Source of the DNA: Escallonia rubra
Lineage: Eukaryota; Streptophyta; Magnoliopsida; Escalloniales; Escalloniaceae
Assembly: GCA_033065855.1 (NCBI GenBank)
Contig: JAVXUO010000130.1
Location: forward strand, 62,001-126,000
DNA length: 64,000 nucleotides
Reading direction: 5' to 3'
The notes beneath the pieces were generated by a model, which was given only the letters and a program-made list of their open reading frames with translations, ran no database searches and was not told the origin of the DNA. The position numbers and the translations under genes are program-made. Within the stretch, counting starts at the first letter, position 1, and each line of letters starts with the position of its first letter. Shown in pieces: positions 35,682 through 44,807 of this stretch.

Positions 35682-36357
35682 TGTGAAACAAGACCTATGT
35701 AGAAATAGACTACGCTTAATAATCAAATGACATTTTCAACTGAAAATATTACCTAAAAATTATCTTGGCGAATAGACCAATTTAGGATTGACAAATAAAC
35801 CATATGCTTATAATCTCAAAAGTCTCCCATTTTGCTAATTATAGATTTATTGAACATAACAAATTAAAATTACTAAGATAAATAGACAAATTCATCATGC
35901 CAAAATACAACAAACGTATCTCAAAAAATTCGAATTTAAATAGGTTACATGTGTCGAAGTTAGCGAACCTCAAAAAAATTAAAATTAACTACAATAAATT
36001 TGTTTAAAGTTAACAAATTAATTTTTAGAACATCACAAATTGATGAATAGAGTGACAAATTTCTAGAACATCACCAAAAAATCTATACTTTTTTGTCCAA
36101 AAAAATAAATTATATTTTAGCACAAGCTTACCTTGCTTGAGTGAAGCTTGAAGCAAGTGTTACTCGATGCTTGAGGGGAGCCGAAAAATGGAAGCAAGTG
36201 AAACTGAAGGAGAAGAAAATTTTGCCGAAAGAGCTGAGAATTAGGAAACTTTTGGATATAGGGGCAATAATGTCCGTGATACTATATAGCGGACATTATA
36301 GCCGACACTCTGACACGGGCAGAAATAAAGAGTTGACGGGAGATTTTCTTGGTGGGC
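35682..36357. other. 5' flank of the transposase gene, AT-rich
   Basis: Very AT-rich sequence up to the right terminal repeat. One palindrome copy lies near 36270 (GTCCGTGATACTATATAGCG then GAC). No gene is seen. Confidence 0.5.
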
Positions 36358-36643
36358 GACGGGACAGGCCCTGACATGTGTTAGCCTAGAGGACGTCCGT
36401 TACACTGTGTAACGGACGTCTTTTTCTTAACACATGTCAGGACTTAAAAGTAGTCCGCCGTATAGTGTAGCGGACAGGGGAGGAGGGGCAAAAAGGTAAA
36501 AAAAGACTGTCCGCGACATAGTGTCGCGGACAACTGACAGTTTTCGAAAAAGACGCGATCTGGGCCGTCCATCTTTCAAGATGGACGGCCAGATCGCGCT
36601 TGCAAAATACCCCATTTTGCTAGCGCTCTCAACGGATCAGCTC

Positions 36644-36645
<2 letters not shown>
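36358..36645 (-). repeat. Right terminal inverted repeat of the MULE
   Basis: This is the inverse of 25120-25405. It holds three well-preserved palindromes (about 36397, 36452, 36510) and a terminal hairpin CCGTCCATCTTTCAAGATGG (36567-36586). Palindrome copies are cleaner here than on the left. Confidence 0.9.

Positions 36646-36704
<59 letters not shown>
36646..36704. repeat. (TA)n microsatellite abutting the right MULE end
   Basis: About 29 alternating TA units. It is the partner of 25079-25119 and the presumed split insertion target. Confidence 0.9.
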
Positions 36705-36706
<2 letters not shown>

Positions 36707-36850
36707 CTAAAGTGTGAAAAATTACCAAAACCCTCATAAACTTTAGGTAACTTTTTAAAGTTTACCCAATTTTTTTTAATATTACAAAAAAGTCAAAAAA
36801 TAATTGTTTACGATAAATTAACGTACTAGAAAAATTTACGGGATGTTACA

Positions 36851-37551
36851 ATCAGTTGTGAAATTAAAGCAAAAATAGTTTTGTAATTTTTGTAGCAGAT
36901 TCAATTTTTGTTTGGCAAAAGTTGCAAAAAAAACTTGTTAAAACCTGTGAAACTTATACGGATAAGAGTGCTCAAAATATTTTTAATGTGAAAAAATGAC
37001 CGAAAAAGGGATCAAAGAACACGCAAGAATCTTAATATTTTCCATTAAGAAGAGTTTTAGATAAGTATACTATTTAGTATGGCTATTTCTTCAGCCTTTA
37101 GCATATTATCATATCCCCTATAATATATTTAAATATTTGTTTGTCCTTTCTTTTTATTTGTCGTACGGACTAAGAATAGCTAATCCCTAAAACGAATAGC
37201 CTCCAATAAAATTGTGAAGGATAATTTAGTACTTTTATTTGTTAAACTTGTTTCTCCAAAAGTATTTAAAAACTTTAAACCACAAAACTACACTTTTGTG
37301 GTTTATGATTTTAAACCTTTTTCCTGCTTTTGACGGGTGTTTCTAACACTTTGTCTTTTTTTGTCAAACACCACAAAATTTGTTTTAAACTATTTAAAAC
37401 ATGTTTGACGATTTTAAAATGAATCTCAAACACCCTCGAAATATTTTTAGAGAAACGAGTTTGACAAAAAAGTGCTAAATTGCCCTCACAATTTTCATGA
37501 AAGACATAAAATGCCCCTCACATGGACTGCTATTGCATATAGATTTTCAAT
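36851..37551. other. Intergenic AT-rich DNA
   Basis: No ORF or repeat structure is recognised apart from A/T runs. Confidence 0.4.
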
Positions 37552-38202
37552 CAGGGGCGGAGCCCAAGCATGACCAAGGGGGGCCATGGCCCCCCCCCCC
37601 CCCCACCCCCCACACACACATACACACACTCACCCCAAAGTTTGAGTTTTTTTTTTAATTGTTTTAAATAATAGATAGTTATTTTTAAAATATTTACTAA
37701 AATGTCACCATTTTAATTATTCAATGTATTATATTTCATTTTGTAATGTTTTTTACTTTTTGTGCCACCAGCCGTGGTAGTCTTTATCTTTATCGTTCTC
37801 TTGTCCATCTTCATTCTTCCAAATTCTAAATCTCCAGATTTGAAAGTAAACACTAATATATCAAGGTTAGTTTTTTTTTTCTTTTTTAATTTAAATTCTT
37901 ATAGTGTGTTAACTTATACGTAACTATTGTCATCATACAATTGATATCGCACTAATAATACATATATACAATAAAAGTAAAGTTTCATTCATGCAAGATT
38001 AGTAATTTGTTATTGACTAACTTTACAAGTTAAATAAAACATTATAAATAGTTAAATTATATGATTATTAGGCAAATTGAACAATCTATTTTGCATTTAA
38101 CGTATTCAATTGTGACGTTAATTCTTTATGTTAGCCGTTAATTTTTTTTTTGTTGACATTTTGGTCCCCCCCCCCCAATTGGACTTCCTGGATCCGCCCA
38201 TG
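37552..38202. mobile_element. Non-autonomous hAT element (second family)
   Basis: The ends CAGGGGCGGAGCCCA and the inverse of CATGGGCGGATCCAGG bound 651 bp. A perfect 8-bp direct repeat TTTTCAAT flanks it (37544-37551 and 38203-38210). Subterminal poly-C tracts lie near both ends in the same orientation (about 37591 and 38166). No transposase ORF. Confidence 0.92.
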
Positions 38203-40440
38203 TTTTCAATACAACTATATTTTCTCATTTTCTTTTGAGGAGAACAACAGAGCACCACAAATTTAAAGTTTGGTGTTGAAATGGCTGAGTGACCAATTAT
38301 AGACGCAGTTATGTCACTACTTGATGTTTTAATATTTATTTATGCTTAGTCCTTCTGCGTAATCAGTTGAAAGTTGATATAATCAAAGGGCTTTGCAATT
38401 TGTTTTGGTAAATGTGCTCTCAAGTACTGAATGAAAATGAGCTCGTTTAGGGTCGTATTAGAAAGATTTGTAGATGGATATATTTTACTTCAAAAAGGGT
38501 GAATAGATAGGTCACATTCCTTAAATGAAAATATATTGATGGTTTATTTTGAAAATGTTGTGGTAATATCGTGGTTTATTCTCGGTGAAACAAGAGTAAG
38601 AGATATAGATAAATTCGTGGTTTAATGGTTAATAAGTGATCCATCTTGATTTTTATTCTAAAAATCAAGATGACACCTTCTAGTTCAAGCATTTAAAGAA
38701 ATAACGGGTGAATGTTTCAACATTGGCATATAGATTATCACATTATTTGTAAGTCAAAATTCGAGATACAAACTTAGGAAGCATGCAATTACTCACCGCA
38801 AATGGAATAAAGAGGAAGATATCATGTGAACCATCCCATTGACTGTTTTAATAATATGATTTGCCTGGAGCTTATAAAGCTTGGTTTCCCTTTCAAAATT
38901 TAAGCATCTGAATTCTCTTTATTTAGGTCAAATGAAATGATATTCTACTTACAATATTAATCTTCTCAATAGGGGGCAAAAAATAAAAGAGGAGAAGATA
39001 TGATTTGAATCTGAAGGAATTCTAGACTAACTGAATGCATGTGTGAACACGTACACTTAAACGGACAGAAAATCACATATGTGCCAATCTCTAGAATCTC
39101 ATCGCTATTTTATGTGCCAACGAACATCACGAATAAACGTCCCACGGTGGATAACACTATGGAAGCCAGATTGGTGTTTCCACCGTCCAAAAGCTTGTTT
39201 CGCTCAATCTAGCTAGGTGTGGAGAAGAATAGAGAAGGTCTGAAATTTTTTCATTATATTTTCGACCAAAAGTCATTTCTCATGTATTATCTCACAAGTA
39301 GACATTACTAGGAAATAAAACCTTAGGATTACGGGGATTTTTGGGGTTACACACATTAACCACTTCCAAGCCCTTTGTTGTTACGGGTCATGGGTTGGAC
39401 CCGACATCGACGGCTAAAGCCGAACACCAACAAAACCATTCTATTGACTAATTCAATTATATGACTTGCCTCCTATGAGGATGTGAATGCGTTATTTAGG
39501 TCAAATGCAGGATATTTCCACTGACAATTTTGGTTACTTGATACATCTCAAATGGTCAAGCCCATAATAAATAGAACGGATCCAAATCCTAACTTTCAGA
39601 AAGATGGTAAGAACAGATGAAAGGTCAACAATGACGAAGAATCGTCGCAATATGGGGGTCTAAACCTCCAACCACAATATTTTTTTTAATATAATAGTGA
39701 TAGATATGACATGGTATAAAGGGTGAACGAAATAGAAGATAATAAAACATAGACCTCCTATAGTTTAGGAGACCCTTCATCTTCTTCGATCTCTCTCGTC
39801 TATTGCACTGCGTCAGATCTATCACTAGTACACTAAAGAATTTCTTTCATCAAAAATCCCAAAAACTAGCAGTAATAATCGAAAGCAGAACAAACTTCAT
39901 ACTCATAGAAGTACTTTCACTGACGGTGCATTAGTTATCAAAACTTTCGGTTGCTAGAAAGATAGCTCACCAAAATGATAACCACCACCAAAATCAGAAT
40001 GAAATTCGTTGTCCTAGGAAAAAAATATTATTGCATGTGCATTAGGTATCAATAGCTTGCAATTGTTTCGATTGCATACGATACTTTGACAAAAGAACGT
40101 GAATTTAATTAAAAAGGCGTGAATTAAGCTTCACCCTGTTTCTAAGACAAATTTACACATAAATGAATCAAACTAGTAATATCCGAAATACAACCTTTGC
40201 AATCAAAACAACAGTACATCCAAAGGGGGCCTAAAACCCACTTTGGAACCCCAACTTTGCAACCCTTTGTGCAGTCTCCACAAAGACAGAAGAACAAATC
40301 CCAAGTTAGTGCTATCTTTTCAAACCTGCAATCAACACAAGGGCCCTAAAATCCACTTTAGAACCCTAAAACCCCCACCTTTGCTCAACCAAAAAAATTT
40401 CCAAGTGAGTGCACAAATTGCACAAGCAAGGCCTAACAAA
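38203..40440. other. Intergenic DNA and 3' flank of the glutaredoxin-like gene
   Basis: No supported gene. The block about 39640-39860 resembles 54190-54410 (see findings). 39300-39420 carries a GGATTACGGGGATTTTTGGG block followed by a short GC-richer stretch that may be transposon-derived. Confidence 0.4.
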
Positions 40441-41625
40441 TCAGCAACATATGGGGCATTGAATCAACCCATTCTCATTGCACTCACCACACTTGACAGT
40501 CTTCCTCCCATCCTCATCCAGGACCTTGCAACTCCCATTGCAGTCCATGCACATCACGAACCGGACGCCGGCGCAGCCGACGCACCCGCCTGCGGCAGCC
40601 CTCGGGATCCCGTCGAATAAAATCCCCAAAGTGCCCTCCTCATCCAACTTCACTATCTGATCAGCCCCACCAATCAGCCTCCCCTTCACAAACACAAGTG
40701 GCACCTTCACCTCCTTTGCTTCCACTAGCCCTCTCAGCTCCTCCTTAAACCCCGAATCCATCGACACGTCGCGCTCAAACACCTGAACACCGTGTGATTC
40801 GATGATCGATCTGGCAGTGTTGCAATCCTCGAATGTCTTCCTAATCCCACGCAATGTCGTCGTGTAAATCACCACCGCATTTTGACCCCCGGGCGGGCAT
40901 TTTTTGTCGAACAATGCAAGAAATGCCTCTGAGCTCTTAGAATTTCTAGATTTTCTCGAAATGGGTGTTGCTGAGACCATTTTCTTGATTTGTTCTTCCT
41001 CTTCTGACAACTCCTTCTCGAAACTCGCGACAAGTTCCGGATCAAACAGTGGACCTAAACTCCTCCTTCGCGACGAAACCACCCCTAAATCAATCCTAGA
41101 ACTGTCACACTTCAAATTCATTGGACTCCCCCTTTTCATCCTCAAATTCGGTGCAGTCTTCCACAAACCCTCCTGCAAATTACTTCCCTTCAACACTCTT
41201 TTCGGGCTACCATACACATTCCCTCTTCCCTTATTCTCTTTTCCCCCAAATCTTTTCGATTTCTTGGGAGAACCCAACTGACTCAACAACTTCAAGGGGC
41301 TTCTTGGATCAATCTCTGTCAACCCACGAAGGAAAGCCCTTGATTTGGGGCTCTTCTTGGCTTGAACCGAAACGGGTGCTTCGTCTTCCAGATCCTCCAT
41401 CAACTCCCAGGCGTTTATGACCTCCAACTCCTCGCGAGGCGGCGACTTCTTCGATTCAGCCACGGACTCTCTCGCTGGCACCGGTTCTTGATTCTCTTTG
41501 TCAAGATTGAGAACTCCATACGTGCTCGAGGTGAGCGAGACAACATGATTCAAGTAGTCTCCGTTGCCAGACCGCAACTCTTGTTTGAGATCTCTTCTGA
41601 AAATCTTGGAAGAAACACAACCCAT
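40441..41625 (-). CDS. Glutaredoxin-domain protein with N-terminal MGC anchor and Cys-rich C-terminus
   Basis: Single exon of 394 aa. I chose the second Met (41625) over 41646 because MGCVSSK is a textbook N-myristoylation/palmitoylation start, implying membrane attachment. Residues 10-245 are a Ser/Lys-rich, probably disordered region. A glutaredoxin fold runs about 249-340 (AVVIYTTTLRGIRKTFEDCN, then VFERDVSMDSGFKEEL, VPLVFVKGRLIGGADQI). A Cys-rich module with four CxxC pairs closes the protein (CVGC, CMDC, CGEC, CPIC; 348-394). This is the plant At5g39865/At3g57070-type family. The usual CPxC active site is reduced to a single Cys (EDCNTAR), as in that family, so classical disulphide reductase activity is doubtful. 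The terminal module may bind zinc. No lesions. Confidence 0.92.
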   Translation of the reverse strand: MGCVSSKIFRRDLKQELRSGNGDYLNHVVSLTSSTYGVLNLDKENQEPVPARESVAESKKSPPREELEVINAWELMEDLEDEAPVSVQAKKSPKSRAFLRGLTEIDPRSPLKLLSQLGSPKKSKRFGGKENKGRGNVYGSPKRVLKGSNLQEGLWKTAPNLRMKRGSPMNLKCDSSRIDLGVVSSRRRSLGPLFDPELVASFEKELSEEEEQIKKMVSATPISRKSRNSKSSEAFLALFDKKCPPGGQNAVVIYTTTLRGIRKTFEDCNTARSIIESHGVQVFERDVSMDSGFKEELRGLVEAKEVKVPLVFVKGRLIGGADQIVKLDEEGTLGILFDGIPRAAAGGCVGCAGVRFVMCMDCNGSCKVLDEDGRKTVKCGECNENGLIQCPICC

Positions 41626-42049
41626 TGATGTGTGTGTGAGTTTCACTCAGTTTGTGTGTGTTTATGTGGGTTTCGTTATGGGAAAAAGGAAGGAAGTAGT
41701 GGGAGTTTCTTTTTTAAAATTTGTTAACGGTTACCAAACGGGTCCCAACGGTCGGATTATTATTATTTGAATGAATAGGGGACTTGGGATGGTGGTAATT
41801 CTGTGCAAAGATCCCTATGGTTTCACCTATTATTAAATTCGCCCCATGTTTTTCTTGGTAAAAGAAAAAGAACCTTTGCCAAATACCAAGCAATCCAAGC
41901 AAGTGCGAACAGTAATATGTCTTGAAAAATGAATATGAACATGCAGTAGAAGTTTGAAGTGAAAACAAGCAAACCAAAGCCCAACCTCACACAAGAACTT
42001 TGGAAATTGTTACTATGAGATTGATCTAATAGTGTATGCATTCTAAATT

Positions 42050-42418
42050 GAGTTTTTCCCCCCTAAATAATACAATTTCAAAACTTAATTACCTATCTAC
42101 TCTATTTTTAAACTTATTTACCCGCATACATATTTTTGAAAATCGCAGTTTAGAACTACGACTTTAAAAAAGAAAACGTGATTTAGAACCATATTTTCAT
42201 TTTCTGCGTCATTTCTCAAACTCTAAGAAAACTCAAGAAAAGAAGAAACTGTAGAAAAAAAATGGTGCATTAAAAACGGGATTTGGAACCACATTTCTTG
42301 TTTAAAGTCGTGGTTCTAAACCGCGATTTTCAAAAGTGCGGTATGCGAGTAAATAAGTTTCAAAATAGAGTAGATATGTAATTAAGTATTAAAATGATAT
42401 TATTTAGGAAAAAAACTC
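42050..42418. mobile_element. Foldback element (member 2), same family as 15321-15672
   Basis: The ends GAGTTTTTCCCCCCTAAATA and the inverse of TATTTAGGAAAAAAACTC match member 1, as do the TTATTTACCCGCATAC block, the AAAATCGC(A/G)GTTT block and the inverted partner AAACCGCGATTTTCAAAA. The arms have drifted and the centre differs. No clear target duplication (AAATT versus ATTTT). It lies about 425 bp upstream of the glutaredoxin-like start codon. Confidence 0.8.
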
Positions 42419-42843
42419 ATTTTAAATTTGTGTTTTAAATTAATTCTTGAACTGTGTGTTGTGGGTCAAACATTTGACCGACTCTAGTTAAATATGGGAA
42501 CCAGAAGACGTATTTTTCTTTGAGTAAAAACTTGGAGTACAAATTTGGAAAGGGTGCACAAGCTTACTTGATATATTAATTTACTCCATCTGCTTATAGA
42601 AAGTTTGTTTCTTTTTTCTTTTTGACTTTTTGCAGGTGTCATTTCATTAATAAATATAAAATTTGAGAATTTAAACAAAGAATGAAAGTCAAAATCAAAT
42701 AACTAAAGTTCGACCGGTCAAACTAGTCCAAAAACGACGAGTCAAGTCCTTACTTCGAAAGACAATGAGTCAATGTTTACGTGTTCAAATACTATTTAAG
42801 AAATTTGTAAGAAGCCAAGCGACAGCCTTTTAGAAAAGGGGAG

Positions 42844-44201
42844 GGGTGAATTACACTAAACCCCCTGAGGTTTACACCCGTGTCTCACAAATGACCATAA
42901 AGTTCCAATTTCAACAACTAACATCCCAACTTTGCATTTTCGATCTAATTGGACCCAAAATCGATTTTCCGTTACAAGAGCTGTGGATGGCCGTTCACCT
43001 TGAGGGGCATTTTGGGTAACCAATATTTGGTGGTCTCTCCCTCTCTCCATCTTCTACCCTTTTCTTCCATGAACCCACTTCACTCAATCTTCATCTCTAC
43101 ACAACACACACCACTGCACATTTCACTCACACACACGCACACACACATACACACAAATGTATAGTCTCACAACACACAGTGATACACACACAACACATAT
43201 ATAAACACACACACACACCCACTTGTACACAACTCATCCCTCCCACACCCACTACCTCACGGCAGTGGTTTTTTTTTTCCCCTTCTTTTTGAACACACTT
43301 TACACACTTATGCACATATATATAAACACACAACAGCATGCACAAAAAATGCCGCAGGTTGCTCAACAGCATACCTCGCAACTAGCACACACTGGGCAGC
43401 AGCAGGGATCACAAGCAGGACCAGACATGCGACACCAGAGGCAGCTTAGGCAGGAAGCAGTACAGCAACCCAACCATCATATCTTCTCGCTGGCAGAACA
43501 ACAAACGGCAGAACAAGGCAAACAAATTCCACAACAAGCATTGCAGCAAGTGCCTCAGCAGCTGGGGCAGCAATCACAAATGTATCAAGGTGCGCAAATG
43601 GGACCACCACAGGGCTATCAATTTCCACATCAACAGATGCAGTACATGCCATATCAGCAGCCCATGCCTCAGCAGGGGCAGCAAGGTTCTTTGCCGCTCT
43701 CTCAGCATACGCATGGGCAACAGTTCTTGTATTAGCAAGAGCAAAAAGCTGGAGGCGTTGTCACCGCGCTTCGCTGGTGACCCGTGCCACCAAATTATGT
43801 GCGCATGACTTTGTGTGTGAATGGGTTGTGTGCATGACTGTGTATGCCTCTATGTGTGTAGTGTGTGTATGTGCACTTTGTGATTAGGGAAGATGCTGGG
43901 GGGTGCATGATTAGAGGGGAGGGGGGCACCACCATGTGTGGTTGGATATGTGTTTCAGTGTGTGTGCAGAAGAGAGAGTGGCGAGAACAACCATATTTTC
44001 CCTCCAAATGCTTTCTTTTTGTTGGTTACCCAAAATGCCCCTCAAGGTGAACGGCCATCCACAACTCTTGTAACGGAAAATCGATTTTGGGTCCAATTGG
44101 ATCGAAAATGCAAAGTTGGGGTGTTAGTTGTTGAAATTGGAACCTTAGGGTCCTTTGTGAGACACGGGTGTAAACCTCAGGGGGTTTAGTGTAATTCACC
44201 C
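42844..44201. mobile_element. Pack-MULE, 1358 bp
   Basis: Inverted repeats of about 180 bp start GGGTGAATTACACTAAACCC at each end and pair closely to 43021 and 44024. A perfect 9-bp target duplication AAAGGGGAG flanks the element (42835-42843 and 44202-44210), diagnostic for Mutator-like elements. It encodes no transposase. The interior holds CA-rich DNA (43110-43220) and a captured Gln-rich coding fragment. Confidence 0.96.
43350..43735 (+). pseudogene. Captured Gln-rich host gene fragment inside the Pack-MULE
   Basis: The + frame reads MPQVAQQHTSQLAHTGQQQG and continues as a Gln/Pro/Met-rich chain (QQMQYMPYQQPMPQQGQQG) to a TAG at 43733-43735. The frame stays open past the TAG with QEQKAGG, so the stop looks like a CAG-to-TAG change in a formerly longer exon. 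Composition resembles the Gln-rich, low-complexity segments of RNA-binding proteins or DEAD-box helicases. The donor gene is not identified. Whether it is transcribed cannot be judged. Confidence 0.6.
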
Positions 44202-44807
44202 AAAGGGGAGCATAGAGTAGTTTGGACCTTTGTACACAAGATTAATTGCGCATAAACCATCATACTTCGGGCTATGTGCACAAAACACCCAAGGGGTTCA
44301 CATCCACTATTTTAACTTCTCGAGGACATTAATTTAATAATCAATTGGCTTTCATGCATATAAGTAGACGAAAAAGTAAAAATGAATGTCATACCCATAG
44401 AAGTTCACTAAATTTACAGCATATACCTTGATTTTTCCACCAAACCCACCATCAATGCCTATCACCATCTTATGCGTTAGCAACTACTAGTGCTCCCACC
44501 CTCAAAATTCAACCCAACCTTTGCATCAGACTCATTTTGTGATGTAGCCCACCTCAAACAGCTCCAACCCCTTCTACCTCTAACATTTCTCACCTAAACA
44601 ACATCCACCACCACAACCTCACCTTAACAACTAACCTCCTCCTTTAGGCAAAACTGAATCTAGCCCAACTTATTCCACACGATGGCCAATAAACCATCAC
44701 ACCGTCGCAGTTGTCATAATTGCATTCAATACATCTTCATTAAAATCTTTGCAACTACTATCGTCATAATTTTTCCACACAACATACTCTTTATTGGAAC
44801 CTTATTC
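44202..44807. other. Intergenic spacer
   Basis: AT- and C-rich, with no ORF or structure recognised. Confidence 0.4.

Larger units (their letters stand above)
25120..36645. mobile_element. Giant multi-gene MULE (11.5 kb) with long terminal inverted repeats
   Basis: The inverted repeats are 25120-25405 and 36645-36358. They start GGAGCTGATCCGTTGAGAGC and end GGCCTGTCCCGTC inward. I count about 23 differences over 286 bp (about 92% identity). The element encodes a PMD protein and a Ulp1-type protease (+), two small homologous ORFs (divergent), a B3-domain protein (-) and a FAR1-type MULE transposase (-). The 23-bp palindrome GTCCGC-N11-GCGGAC occurs in both terminal repeats and internally, about 25 copies in all. 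A hAT element is nested at 29295-30410. All four large genes have lesions, so the copy is no longer autonomous. PMD and Ulp1 cargo in MULEs is known; the B3 gene and the paralogous pair are not cargo I know of. Confidence 0.9.
21772..36850. mobile_element. Solo LTR of a gypsy-type retrotransposon, split by the MULE
   Basis: The left end is TGTAACACCCTG (21772) and the right end is GGGATGTTACA (ending 36850), which are complementary LTR termini. Flanking 5-mers AACAG and ATCAG match at four of five positions, as expected for an old target duplication. The left piece (21772 to about 25078) shares ordered similarity with the LTRs at 44808 and 48474: the GAGCTTTTGA(A/G)AGC block, a GATCCGAA(A/G)CTA block and a CA-rich 3' part. 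The right piece is 36705-36850. Removing the MULE and a MITE leaves about 3 kb. No internal retrotransposon sequence adjoins, so it is a solo LTR. Confidence 0.75.
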
